A stretch of 64,000 bases of DNA, from the NCBI RefSeq assembly GCF_019145195.1, contig NZ_JAHSTW010000001.1, positions 744,001 through 808,000 on the forward strand, in the 5' to 3' direction. The translations under genes were made by a program, and so were the position numbers. This DNA comes from Pseudomonas siliginis (lineage in GTDB: Bacteria > Pseudomonadota > Gammaproteobacteria > Pseudomonadales > Pseudomonadaceae). Positions 38,269 through 46,731 of the stretch are shown piece after piece. The notes below the pieces were generated by a model. It searched no databases, was not told the DNA's origin, and saw only the letters and a program-made list of their open reading frames with translations. Numbering within the stretch: position 1 is the first letter of the stretch; each line of letters begins with the position of its first letter.

Positions 38269-38682
38269 ATGATGGAGGCCATGACGACCACCGTGCCCTT
38301 GCGCTCACCCTGCCCTCCCGGCGCCTGCATCTGCGGGCGCGAACCGTTGCTGGAAACGCCCGGCGCGGATGTGCGCATCCTGCGCCTGACGCGTGCCGAG
38401 GAAAAAATCCTCTTGGCACGTCTCGAACAACTCAAAGACCTCGCCGACCTCAAACGCCTGCAACAGCGTATGTACGAGCAACTCGGCATCCGTGTCGACG
38501 TCGCCCCCGGTTTCAACGAAGTCCGCACCATGCGCGGCATCGCCATTCAGATCGAAGAGCTGCCAGGCCTGTGTCGCAAGACTCGCGCGGCGATCCCGGC
38601 GGCGATTCGCAAGGGCCTGGAAAACCACCCGCAAATCGCCTTCGAACTGCTCAACGCCCACGACTTGCTGCGCGACACCTGA
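38269..38682 (+). CDS. Hypothetical protein with N-terminal Cys cluster
   Basis: A 137-residue cytoplasmic protein not recognised by me. The N-terminus has CPPGACICGREPLL, three closely spaced Cys that could bind a metal, followed by a charged helical region (LTRAEEKILLARLEQLKDLA, then DLKRLQQRMYEQLGI). The C-terminal domain is IRKGLENHPQIAFELLNA. Three in-frame ATG codons (38269, 38272, 38281) compete; none has a well-spaced ribosome site. It converges with ligD, whose stop is one base beyond its own. Confidence 0.6.
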   Translation: MMEAMTTTVPLRSPCPPGACICGREPLLETPGADVRILRLTRAEEKILLARLEQLKDLADLKRLQQRMYEQLGIRVDVAPGFNEVRTMRGIAIQIEELPGLCRKTRAAIPAAIRKGLENHPQIAFELLNAHDLLRDT

Positions 38683-41307
38683 TCACTTTTTCATGCCGAC
38701 GCGTTTGCGCATCTCGGCGGTGATGGTCTGACGGGTTTTCTTCATGTCCGCCCAAGGTTCATCGCCGACTTCGGTCAGACGCTCGTGAACGTTGTAGATG
38801 TTCCAGTGATTACCACCCTTGATTTCAGCGACTTCCTCTCGGTACAGCGGCACCGACACCGGCATGCCTTCGCGCGCCCGTGCGGCGTAGGCGCAAATGG
38901 TGGTGGCACCGAGCCCGTTGCGCAGGTAATCGATGAAGATCCGGCCGACGCGGTTTTTCGGCCCGGACACCGCTGAAATGCGGTCCGGCAGCAACTTGGC
39001 CATGTGGCTGACGATGGCGTGGCTGAAGTCCTTCACTTCGTCCCAGCCATGCTTGCGCGTCAATGGCACCACCAGGTGAATGCCTTTGCCGCCGCTGGTT
39101 TTCAGGAAGGCTTTGAGACCCAACTCGTCGAGCACAGTGAGGGTCAGCGCGGTGGCTTCAACCATGCTTTTCCATGGCAGCGCCGGATCCGGATCGAGGT
39201 CGAGGACGAAGCGATCGGGCTTGTCCAGATCCACCTTTGTAGCGTTCCAGGTGTGCAGTTCGACGGTGCTCATCTGCACCGCGCCGACCAGCGCTTCGGG
39301 ATTGTTGATCATCATCACTGGCTGGCCGGTGACATCCTTGTCCAGTGCAGTGATACCGGGGATAGCCAGGCGATCGGCGTTCTTCTGGAAGAACAGTTCG
39401 CCGGCGATGCCGTCCGGTGCACGCACTAAGGCCACGGGACGATCCTTGAGTTGCGGCAGGATGTGTTCGGCAACGCTGGCGTAATACTGCGCCAGTTGCA
39501 TCTTGGTCGTGCCGCTGACCGCATCGATCACTCGATCGGGGTGAGTGATGCGTACCTTGCCGCCGGCCAGACCTGCTTGCGAAGGCGCGGTTTCGGTTTT
39601 TTTGCTGGCGGCGGTTTTCTTTGCCGGCTGCTTGTCGGCGGTTTTGGTCTTTTCGGTCTTTTCGGTCTTTTCGGACTTGGCAGCTTTCACAGGCTTCGCT
39701 CGCTCCTCGGTAATGTCCTTGGCCGGTTTGTCATCGCGCAAACCATGGAACACGGCATGACGCACCGAGCCGTCCTTGGTCATCTCGGCGAACGCCACCT
39801 CCGCCAGCAGTTTGGGTTTGAGCCAGTGCACGCCTTTGGCCTCGAAACCGCTGGGCGGATTGACCACTGCCGCGCTTTTGGTCTGTAACGGCTTGAGCTG
39901 CGCCAGGATGCTTTTCAACGTGGTTTCGTTGAACCCGGTGCCGACCTTGCCGGCATAGCGCAACTCGCCACTGTCAGCGTCGTGCAGGCCGAGCAGCAAG
40001 GCACCGAAGGCACTGCGCGCGCCTTTCGGATCGGTGTAGCCGACGATGACGAATTCCTGGCGATGCTTGCATTTGAGCTTGATCCAGTCGCCGCTGCGCC
40101 GCGATACATAAGGCGAACCGAGCCGCTTGCCGATCAGGCCTTCCATCTGCATTTGGCAGGCGCTGTTGAGCAGCGCGTCCGGGGTTTCTTCGAAGGCTTC
40201 GGAGAAGCGCAGCGTTGAGGATTCTTTCTGCGCACCGAGGATGGTGCTCAGCGCGGCGCGGCGTTCTTCCACCGGCACATCGCGCAGGTCGACGCCATTC
40301 AGATACGGCACGTCGAACAGGTAATAAACAATGTTGCCGCTGCGCCCGGCATCGAAGGCATTCTGTAACGCCTGAAAATCCGGCACTCCTTGCTCATTAG
40401 CCACGACCATTTCACCGTCGAGCCATGCCGATTCCAGACCCAACGCCGCCAGTGCCTTGGCCTGCTGCGGGAGTTTGTGCGTCCAGTCGTGGCCATTGCG
40501 GGTGAACAGCTGCACCTCATCGTGATCGATCCGCGCCATGATCCGGTAGCCGTCGAACTTGATCTCGTAGCTCCACTGCCCTTCGGGCGCGCTGTCGACC
40601 AGCGTCGCCAGTTCCGGCTTAATCAGCGCCGGCAACTTGGCCTTGCGCGCGCCGGTAAGCTGCCCGGACGCCTGCTTGCGCGGCTTGGCCGGGGCCTTTT
40701 TCACCGGTTTGGCTTTATCGGCAGCAGCAGCAGATTTACTGATGATCGTGCGCTCGCTGAGCACGCTGTCGGGCTCGGCGACCAGGACGTCGAAATCATC
40801 CTGCGGGCGCGCGGCGTTGTCCTGATGCTTGATCAGGAACCATTGTTCTTTCTTGCCCGGCATGTGCGTACGCACCAGATTCCACACGCCGCCGAGCTTC
40901 TCGCCTTGTAACTCAAACTTAAGCCGGCCCTTGGCATAGGCCTTGTGCGGATCCTCCAGCGGAATCCACACGCCGCGATCCCAGACGATCACATCACCGG
41001 CGCCGTAATGCCCCTCGGGAATGCTGCCTTCGAACGTCGCGTAATCGAGCGGATGATCCTCGACATGAATCGCCAGACGCTTGACCGACGGGTCCAGTGA
41101 CGGTCCCTTCGGCACCGCCCAACTCTTCAGGGCACCGTCGAGCTCCAGGCGAAAGTCGTAATGCAGGTGCGATGCGTCGTGCTTCTGGATGCAGAACTGC
41201 AAGGCATGATCCTTGGCCGACTTACGGCCCGAGCGCTTGACTGCGGCCGGTTCCGACGTCGCGGAAAAATCACGCATACGGTTGTAATCGTCGAGGTTCC
41301 TGTTCAT
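38683..41307 (-). CDS. ligD: DNA ligase D (NHEJ)
   Basis: An 874-residue three-domain repair enzyme. The order is phosphoesterase (about residues 10-185; HDASHLHYDFRLELDG and EGSIPEGHYGAG), ATP-dependent ligase (about 225-525) with adenylated Lys250 in YEIKFDGYR, and primase-polymerase (about 583-874) with catalytic DLDPD at 703-707. Lys/Ala-rich linkers (191-225 and 527-580) join them. It seals double-strand breaks with Ku in nonhomologous end joining. No ku gene is in this window. The start was set at ATG 41307; a GTG two codons earlier is possible, and the ribosome site is weak for both. Confidence 0.95.
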   Translation of the reverse strand: MNRNLDDYNRMRDFSATSEPAAVKRSGRKSAKDHALQFCIQKHDASHLHYDFRLELDGALKSWAVPKGPSLDPSVKRLAIHVEDHPLDYATFEGSIPEGHYGAGDVIVWDRGVWIPLEDPHKAYAKGRLKFELQGEKLGGVWNLVRTHMPGKKEQWFLIKHQDNAARPQDDFDVLVAEPDSVLSERTIISKSAAAADKAKPVKKAPAKPRKQASGQLTGARKAKLPALIKPELATLVDSAPEGQWSYEIKFDGYRIMARIDHDEVQLFTRNGHDWTHKLPQQAKALAALGLESAWLDGEMVVANEQGVPDFQALQNAFDAGRSGNIVYYLFDVPYLNGVDLRDVPVEERRAALSTILGAQKESSTLRFSEAFEETPDALLNSACQMQMEGLIGKRLGSPYVSRRSGDWIKLKCKHRQEFVIVGYTDPKGARSAFGALLLGLHDADSGELRYAGKVGTGFNETTLKSILAQLKPLQTKSAAVVNPPSGFEAKGVHWLKPKLLAEVAFAEMTKDGSVRHAVFHGLRDDKPAKDITEERAKPVKAAKSEKTEKTEKTKTADKQPAKKTAASKKTETAPSQAGLAGGKVRITHPDRVIDAVSGTTKMQLAQYYASVAEHILPQLKDRPVALVRAPDGIAGELFFQKNADRLAIPGITALDKDVTGQPVMMINNPEALVGAVQMSTVELHTWNATKVDLDKPDRFVLDLDPDPALPWKSMVEATALTLTVLDELGLKAFLKTSGGKGIHLVVPLTRKHGWDEVKDFSHAIVSHMAKLLPDRISAVSGPKNRVGRIFIDYLRNGLGATTICAYAARAREGMPVSVPLYREEVAEIKGGNHWNIYNVHERLTEVGDEPWADMKKTRQTITAEMRKRVGMKK

Positions 41308-41379
41308 GAGCACACCGATGGCAGACGGGTTCTGTTATGCAGAAGAGCGACACGGCGGCGGAAAAATTCAATCGAGCTA

Positions 41380-41413
41380 AAAAAGCCCCGGACGGATGGA
41401 GCGGCCGGGGCTT
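41380..41413 (-). terminator. Leftward intrinsic terminator upstream of ligD
   Basis: Arms AGCCCCGG (41384-41391) and CCGGGGCT (41405-41412). Only in the leftward direction does a T run (CTTTTTTAGC) follow. The nearest leftward gene that could use it is the TerB-like gene at 42054, with the transposase and its repeats in between. Confidence 0.7.
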
Positions 41414-41502
41414 GTAACGACACATCCAGTAATTGGCTGGGGCTGGCTAAACAGAGTGCAGACGCTAAGGTTTTTTCAAGTTCTTGAAAGGGAGGCAATG
41501 GA

Positions 41503-41961
41503 ATGCCTGCTGCTGCAAAAGCCTGTCGTCTGAGAACAGGCCGATACTCTGAAACCGGAAGAGTTTATCTGCTGACCGCTGTGGTTAACCGACGTGAGCG
41601 TGTTTTTACCAATTGGCACGACGGGAGGCTGGTGGTCAACGAGCTGAGACGTTGCAGTGAAGCCGGGTTAGCCACCTCTCTGGCTTGGGTCGTAATGCCA
41701 GACCATCTGCATTGGCTAGTTGAGCTCAACGAGGGCTCGCTTGCAGATTTGATGTGTCGCGTTAAATCCCGAAGTTGCCAGGCATACAATCGAAGGCATG
41801 GTCGCCAGGGACAATTATGGCAGCGAGGCTATTACGACCGCGCCTTGAGGCGGGATGAGGATCTTAGAGCCGCTGCGCTCTATGTAGTCAAGAATCCTGT
41901 AAGAGCCGGTCTGGTGGCGCGCCTTGGGGACTACCCTTTGTGGGATGCCATTTGGCTCTGA
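41503..41961 (+). CDS. REP-associated tyrosine transposase (RAYT)
   Basis: A 152-residue single-strand transposase of the Y1/HUH family (TnpA-REP). The HUH motif is MPDHLHWL with His68 and His70, and the likely catalytic tyrosine is Tyr110 or 111 in WQRGYYDRAL. Such proteins are single-copy genes flanked by the REP sequences they are thought to disperse; they do not move as ordinary insertion sequences. Here a perfect 25-base REP pair begins 9 bases after the stop. GGAGG lies 7 bases before the ATG at 41503. Full length and apparently intact. Confidence 0.92.
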   Translation: MPAAAKACRLRTGRYSETGRVYLLTAVVNRRERVFTNWHDGRLVVNELRRCSEAGLATSLAWVVMPDHLHWLVELNEGSLADLMCRVKSRSCQAYNRRHGRQGQLWQRGYYDRALRRDEDLRAAALYVVKNPVRAGLVARLGDYPLWDAIWL

Positions 41962-41970
41962 AAATCAAAC

Positions 41971-42040
41971 GATCGCAGCCTTCGGCAGCTCCTACAGGTG
42001 CACCGTATTTCAAAGGTAGGAGCTGCCGAAGGCTGCGATC
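41971..42040. repeat. Perfect REP pair (REPIN), class 2, next to RAYT
   Basis: Arms of 25 bases at 41971-41995 and 42016-42040 are exact reverse complements, beginning GATCGCAGCCTTCGGCAGCT and separated by 20 bases. They are presumably the cognate substrate of the adjacent transposase. A degenerate relative is at 26995-27080. Confidence 0.93.
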
Positions 42041-42053
42041 TTTTGACGTTGCT

Positions 42054-42791
42054 TCAAGCTGGCCCTTTCGCCTGCTGTTCCAGATGCACCTGCAAGTCGG
42101 GATCGATGTTCAAGGCTGCGGCCAGCTCATCGAGATAGCTGCGTTCGGCGTCCTGTTGATCGTCTACCAGCATGACGCTGGCCAGGTACATTTCGGCGGC
42201 TACGGCCGGGTCGCCGTCAGCGGATTGCGCCACTTCCCGGGGATCCAGCGGTTTGGCGACTTCGGCGTCGAGCCATTGCTGCAACTGCGGGTCGGCGGTG
42301 TGTTTGCCGATTTCGCTGCTGATGAGATGCTTTTCTGCGTCGTCGATGCGGCCGTCAGCCTTGGCGGCGGCGATCAGGGCGCGCAGTACCGCGTGGCTGT
42401 GGGTTTCGATTTGCGGGCCGGCGAGCAGGTCGGCGGTTTGTGGCAGATCTTGCGGCGCGGTGCTGGCCTGGCTGCGTTGCCAGGCCTGGTACGCCTGGTA
42501 GGCCATCATGCCCAGCGAAGCGAGTGCGGCGTAATTGGTGCCCCCGGAACGGCTTCGGCTGCTGCCACCGAGGGCGCTTCCCAAGCCGCCACCGCCGAGC
42601 AAGCCACCGAGCAAACCACCCAGGCCGCCGAGGCCACCCGAAGCAGCCGCGCCGCCCGCTCCGGTCTGACTGCCGCCGCCCAACAGGCCACCGAGCAATC
42701 CGCCCAAACCGTCACTGGCCGAAGCCCCGCGTTGTTGTCCCGCCGAGGCCTGGCCTCGCAGCAGTTGTTCAAGCAAATCGCTGGTGTTCAT
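42054..42791 (-). CDS. TerB family / DUF533 protein with Gly-rich linker
   Basis: A 245-residue protein. Residues about 28-85 are a glycine/leucine-rich low-complexity region (LGGLLGGLLGGGS and repeats of it). The C-terminal domain from about 125 is the TerB-like helical bundle: LRALIAAAKADGRIDDAEKH and YLDELAAALNIDP. The short YAALASLGMMAYQAYQAW helix between them may be membrane-associated. TerB domains occur in tellurite resistance and envelope stress proteins. GGAGG precedes ATG 42791 by 9 bases. No other ter gene is nearby. Confidence 0.82.
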   Translation of the reverse strand: MNTSDLLEQLLRGQASAGQQRGASASDGLGGLLGGLLGGGSQTGAGGAAASGGLGGLGGLLGGLLGGGGLGSALGGSSRSRSGGTNYAALASLGMMAYQAYQAWQRSQASTAPQDLPQTADLLAGPQIETHSHAVLRALIAAAKADGRIDDAEKHLISSEIGKHTADPQLQQWLDAEVAKPLDPREVAQSADGDPAVAAEMYLASVMLVDDQQDAERSYLDELAAALNIDPDLQVHLEQQAKGPA

Positions 42792-43051
42792 GACGTTATC
42801 CTCCGAGGCCACGGCCCGATTGCGTCAGGCAACGATAGACCGACGCAGCCATAGCGCCAGCACCGTTGGGCTGACGCCCGATCACCATTGAATCGCCACG
42901 CGAGAAAATTTTCGCCGGCCAGCTAAGATTCAAGGGTGGTGAACCTTATCCCGGCCAAACCGGTCGATAGCTGCAACCCGACCCGGTTTGCCGACGCCCT
43001 TTCTGACGATGGGCGATACCCGGCTTGCTTCACTTTCTGGAGAACGCCCCC

Positions 43052-43774
43052 GTGATATCCACCGTACACATCGCCAGGCTGAAAGCATGGGGCGCCCATG
43101 GTTTTACCGCGACCGGCGTGGTCACCGCCTTCCTTGCCACCCTCGCGCTGCTGGAAAACCAGCCGATTCATTGCCTGATGTGGCTGGGCGTGGCACTGAT
43201 CGTCGACGGCCTCGATGGCGCACTGGCGCGCAAGGTCAATGTGCAATCGGTGCTGCCGAGTTTCGACGGTTCGATCCTCGATCTGGTGATCGATTACCTG
43301 ACTTATGTATTCATCCCGGCACTGTTTATCTACCGCTACATTCCCCTGCCCGATTACACCCTGTTGCTGACGGTGTCGGTAATTCTGGTGTCGTCGCTGT
43401 TCTGTTTCTGCAACGTCAACATGAAGAGCAAGGACAACTATTTTGTCGGCTTCCCGGCGGCCTGGAACGTGGTTGCGCTGTGCCTGTACATCATCGGCCC
43501 GGGGCCGTGGATCACCTTTCTCACCGTGATCGGTCTGGCATTGCTGACGGTGACGCGGATGAAGTTCCTGCACCCGTTTCGCGTGCGTCGTTTCATGCCG
43601 ATCAATATCGCGGTGACGGCGATCTGGCTGTTGTGCAGCCTGTCACTGGTGCTCAATCACCCGGTGATCAACCCGCTGGTGATGGGCTTGTGGTTGCTGA
43701 TGTCGGCTTATTTCCTGGGGATCTGCATCTGGCGCACGGCGCTGGAGTGGTTTGATCGCGGCCATTTGAAATAA
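43052..43774 (+). CDS. pcs: Phosphatidylcholine synthase
   Basis: A 240-residue integral membrane CDP-alcohol phosphotransferase that condenses CDP-diacylglycerol with choline. The family motif is visible as DGLDGALARK followed by GSILDLVIDY, in the Pcs-type variant. About eight hydrophobic segments follow. The start is GTG at 43052 with GGAGA 9 bases ahead; a TTG at 43025 in the same frame is less likely. Choline supplied from eukaryotic hosts makes this enzyme common in plant- and animal-associated pseudomonads. The gene is single, and a REP pair follows. Confidence 0.88.
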   Translation: MISTVHIARLKAWGAHGFTATGVVTAFLATLALLENQPIHCLMWLGVALIVDGLDGALARKVNVQSVLPSFDGSILDLVIDYLTYVFIPALFIYRYIPLPDYTLLLTVSVILVSSLFCFCNVNMKSKDNYFVGFPAAWNVVALCLYIIGPGPWITFLTVIGLALLTVTRMKFLHPFRVRRFMPINIAVTAIWLLCSLSLVLNHPVINPLVMGLWLLMSAYFLGICIWRTALEWFDRGHLK

Positions 43775-43783
43775 GCACATCCC

Positions 43784-43876
43784 CCTGTGGGAGCGAGCCT
43801 GCTCGCGAATGCGGTGGCTCCATCAACATCAAGGTTGACTGGCACACCGCTTTCGCGAGCAGGCTCGCTCCCACAG
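43784..43876. repeat. REP pair (REPIN), class 1
   Basis: Inverted copies at about 43784-43810 and 43851-43876 between the convergent pcs and methyltransferase genes. Confidence 0.92.
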
Positions 43877-43908
43877 AGATCTTCATCGACCAGGAAATCC
43901 GATGTGGA

Positions 43909-44721
43909 CTACCGCTTGGTAATCACCACCTCCAGATACTCACTCGGCACCACCAGCGATGCGTCACCCGCCCGATTCGAGCGATTGAGCAGCTCTGTCA
44001 AATCATCCTCCAACGCCTGCCCCGCTTCCGCCGACAACACCGCAAAAGCCTTGTGCACCGGCCCGTACCAGTGGCGAAAGATGTCAATGAAATGCGCCGC
44101 CGAGCGGTAGCGGAAATTGAAGTGGCTGCGGGTCACGCGCACGACAAAATCGCGGTCATCGAAATGCTTGTGCAGCCACGCATCCGAGCCCCAGTTCGAT
44201 GGAGGCTGTGCAACCGCTGGCGGTGGCAGATGCTGGCCGAGAATCTTGAACATCTGGCCGACGAAGCCCTCCGGCGTCCAGTTCGCCATACCGATCCGTC
44301 CGCCGCGACGACAGACCCGCCCCAGTTCAGCAGCGGCGGTGACCTGGTCAGGCGCGAACATCACGCCGAACGTCGACAACACGGCGTCGTAGCTTTCATC
44401 GGGAAAAGGCAAAGCCTCGGCATCGGCCACCTGAAAAATCACCTCCAGATGTTCGGCCCGGGCGCGATCCTGACCACGCTCCAGCAGTGCCGCCACATAA
44501 TCGGTCGAAGTCACTACACACCCGCGTCGCGCCGCTGCCAGGGTTGCATTGCCGTTGCCGGCAGCGACATCCAACACCTGTTCATCACAGCGCAGATCGC
44601 AAGCCTCGGCGAGGTTTTCCCCAACGATTTGCAATGTGGTGCCGATCACGGCGTAGTCGCCACTGGCCCAAGCGACTTTCTGACGTTCCTTCAGGGCAGT
44701 GAGATCAAGCGGGGTACTCAT
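43909..44721 (-). CDS. Class I SAM-dependent methyltransferase
   Basis: A 270-residue cytoplasmic methyltransferase of the UbiE/Methyltransf_11 type. The SAM loop is VLDVAAGNGNATLAAA, the acidic loop is TSTDYVAALL, and motif IV is YDAVLSTFGVMFAPD. The substrate is unknown. The ATG at 44721 has GGAG about 10 bases upstream. The 31-residue upstream extension has no support. It diverges from a GNAT gene 230 bases away. Confidence 0.85.
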   Translation of the reverse strand: MSTPLDLTALKERQKVAWASGDYAVIGTTLQIVGENLAEACDLRCDEQVLDVAAGNGNATLAAARRGCVVTSTDYVAALLERGQDRARAEHLEVIFQVADAEALPFPDESYDAVLSTFGVMFAPDQVTAAAELGRVCRRGGRIGMANWTPEGFVGQMFKILGQHLPPPAVAQPPSNWGSDAWLHKHFDDRDFVVRVTRSHFNFRYRSAAHFIDIFRHWYGPVHKAFAVLSAEAGQALEDDLTELLNRSNRAGDASLVVPSEYLEVVITKR

Positions 44722-44951
44722 GACAGCGAGCTCCGTGGCAGAGAGAATGCACAGTCGGCGGCGCAGACTGTGCTTGGTCACTATCGCGCCGAGACTGCCC
44801 GGCGTCCCTGTCAATCGTCCGCCAGCCCCCTAAACCCGGCACTTTGCCGATGAGCGGCGCAAATCTGTCAAGCGCCTGATACACCTTGCGCATTGCCAGC
44901 GTCGCGGGATTGGTTTCTGATGCGGGCTCGCCCACGCAAAGGACTCGACCG

Positions 44952-45413
44952 ATGTCACTGCACCTCGACTGGCTCGCCGCGCACATGCAACACAGCGATC
45001 GCTACGCGGCGTGGATTCACCAACAATTCCACTACGAATACGCCGACCAGCCCCTGGCTCAATGGCAGCGCGAATTTGCCGAGGGCCAAAGCAATGGTGA
45101 ATGGTCGTGCCTGATTGCCATGGACGGTGAACGCCTGCTCGGTGGTGCCGCACTGGCCCGCAACGACTTGACTGAACGCGCCGATCTCGGCCCATGGCTC
45201 GCCTGCGTATTCGTTGATCCCGAGGCGCGCGGGCAAGGGTTGGCGGAGCAGCTGATTGAAGGGATTTGCGAGGCAGCAAAGCAGCGTGGGGTGTCGCGCT
45301 TGTACTTGCACACGCAAGACAAACACGACTATTACCGTAAACGCGGCTGGCAGCTATTGGAGGGTTTCCAGGCGTGGGAAAAACAACAATGGCTCATGGT
45401 CCGCGACCTGTGA
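44952..45413 (+). CDS. GNAT family N-acetyltransferase
   Basis: A 153-residue acetyltransferase. The acetyl-CoA loop is VDPEARGQGLAEQLIEG, with the beta-bulge strand WLACVFVDP before it and YYRKRGWQLLEGF at the C-terminus. The ATG at 44952 has AAAGGA about 8 bases ahead. The substrate cannot be predicted. The last codons form the left arm and part of the right arm of the terminator at 45387-45429. Confidence 0.85.
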   Translation: MSLHLDWLAAHMQHSDRYAAWIHQQFHYEYADQPLAQWQREFAEGQSNGEWSCLIAMDGERLLGGAALARNDLTERADLGPWLACVFVDPEARGQGLAEQLIEGICEAAKQRGVSRLYLHTQDKHDYYRKRGWQLLEGFQAWEKQQWLMVRDL

Positions 45414-45429
45414 GCCATTGGTTTTTTTT
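45387..45429 (+). terminator. Terminator embedded in the 3' end of the GNAT gene
   Basis: Perfect 10-base arms CAATGGCTCA (45387-45396) and TGAGCCATTG (45411-45420) are followed by G and eight T. The stop codon of the GNAT gene (45411-45413) is inside the right arm. The convergent dipZ-type gene ends at 45432. Confidence 0.92.
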
Positions 45430-45431
45430 GA

Positions 45432-46643
45432 TCAGGCTGCCGGTGCTCTCGCCTCTTCCAGCAATTGCTTGATCATCTGCTCCTGCTCGGCATAGCGACC
45501 TTCGCCAAAGTGGCTGTAACGCATCTGGCCCTTGGCGTCGATCAGGTAATGCGCCGGCCAGTATTGATTGTCGAAGTTGCGCCAGATCGCGTAGTCGTTG
45601 TCGATCGCTACCGGGTAGGTGATGTCGAGTTTTTTCACCTGATCCTTGACGTTGTTGATGATGCGCTCGTAGCCGTATTCGGGGGTGTGCACGCCGATCA
45701 CCACCAGGCCGTCCTTCTCGTATTTCTTCGCCCAGTCTTTGACGTACGGCAGGGTGTGCTGGCAGTTGATGCAGTCGTAAGTCCAAAAGTCCACCAGCAC
45801 CACTTTGCCGCGCAGGGATTCGGCGCTGAGCTGCGGTGAATTGAGCCACTGCACAGCGCCCGACAGCGACGGCATCGCGCCCTGGGCTTCGTCCATCATC
45901 GAATCGGCGCGGACCTTGCTGACGAAGTAGTCGACCACTTTCGGCACGTTTTCCAGAACGTTTTTCTCAACGCTGGCCACGCCTTCCGAAGAGGTGCTGG
46001 CGAGCAGGGTTTTGTCGGCGCCCGTCGCAATCACCGCGACTGTAGCAAGCACCGCAACCCCGGCACCACGGCGCAACCAGCCGCTGAACGGGATCGACGG
46101 TTTCAGCCGATTGACCAGACCGCGTCCGGCGAAGATCAACGTGCCCAGCGACAAGGCACTGCCGACGCCGTAAGCCAGCAGCAACAGGCTGGTCTGGGCA
46201 TTGGCGCCTTGCAACATCGCGCCGGTCAGAATCACCCCAAGGATCGGCCCGGCACAGGGCGCCCACAACAGGCCGGTGGCGACACCGAGCATGATCGAGC
46301 CCATCGGTCCGGCACGTTTACGCGTGTCCTGATCGAGACGATTGCCGAGCGCGACAAACGGCCTGGTCAGCCAGTCTCCGACCCGGGCCGAGATCAGCGA
46401 CAAGGCGAACAGCGCCATGACGAACAAGGCGACGTGGCGGCCGGTGTTGCTGGCCTGGATCACCCACTCGCTGCTGACCACGGCAAGGCTGGAGATCAGC
46501 GCAAAGGTCAGCGCCATGCCGGCGAGAGTCAGGAAGATCGAGGAGCGGGTACGGTTGGCGCCAGCGAATAGAAACGGAACCACCGGCAGGATGCACGGAC
46601 TGAGAACGGTCAGCAGACCGCCGAGAAATGCGATGAGGTACAT
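45432..46643 (-). CDS. dipZ: DipZ-like CcdA/thioredoxin fusion
   Basis: A 403-residue protein that would carry reducing power across the inner membrane to the periplasm. Residues 1-215 are the CcdA/DsbD-type membrane domain with its two redox cysteines, in LSPCILPVVPF and WAPCAGPIL. A linker of about 65 residues leads to a periplasmic TlpA-like thioredoxin domain with CXXC (YDCINC) and ALRGK-type surroundings (SLRGKVVLVDFWT). AAGGTG lies 8 bases ahead of ATG 46643. It is the last gene of a leftward set with two small exported proteins, 88 bases after the second, so it may serve their thiols. Confidence 0.88.
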   Translation of the reverse strand: MYLIAFLGGLLTVLSPCILPVVPFLFAGANRTRSSIFLTLAGMALTFALISSLAVVSSEWVIQASNTGRHVALFVMALFALSLISARVGDWLTRPFVALGNRLDQDTRKRAGPMGSIMLGVATGLLWAPCAGPILGVILTGAMLQGANAQTSLLLLAYGVGSALSLGTLIFAGRGLVNRLKPSIPFSGWLRRGAGVAVLATVAVIATGADKTLLASTSSEGVASVEKNVLENVPKVVDYFVSKVRADSMMDEAQGAMPSLSGAVQWLNSPQLSAESLRGKVVLVDFWTYDCINCQHTLPYVKDWAKKYEKDGLVVIGVHTPEYGYERIINNVKDQVKKLDITYPVAIDNDYAIWRNFDNQYWPAHYLIDAKGQMRYSHFGEGRYAEQEQMIKQLLEEARAPAA

Positions 46644-46684
46644 AAGGGGTCACCTTGGAATGGGGGCTGGGCACACAACCGGGC

Positions 46685-46707
46685 AGCGAGGGAAACGTAC
46701 CCTCGCT
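46685..46707. other. Hairpin between the repeat-protein gene and dipZ
   Basis: Perfect arms AGCGAGGG and CCCTCGCT with a 7-base loop. No T run follows leftward, so it may set the ratio of the two messages rather than end transcription. Confidence 0.45.
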
Positions 46708-46731
46708 AGCTCGCTTTATTTACACCGTGGC

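Noticed and set aside
41304..41498. 64-residue leftward ORF upstream of ligD
   Set aside because: It runs through an intrinsic terminator hairpin and has no ribosome site.
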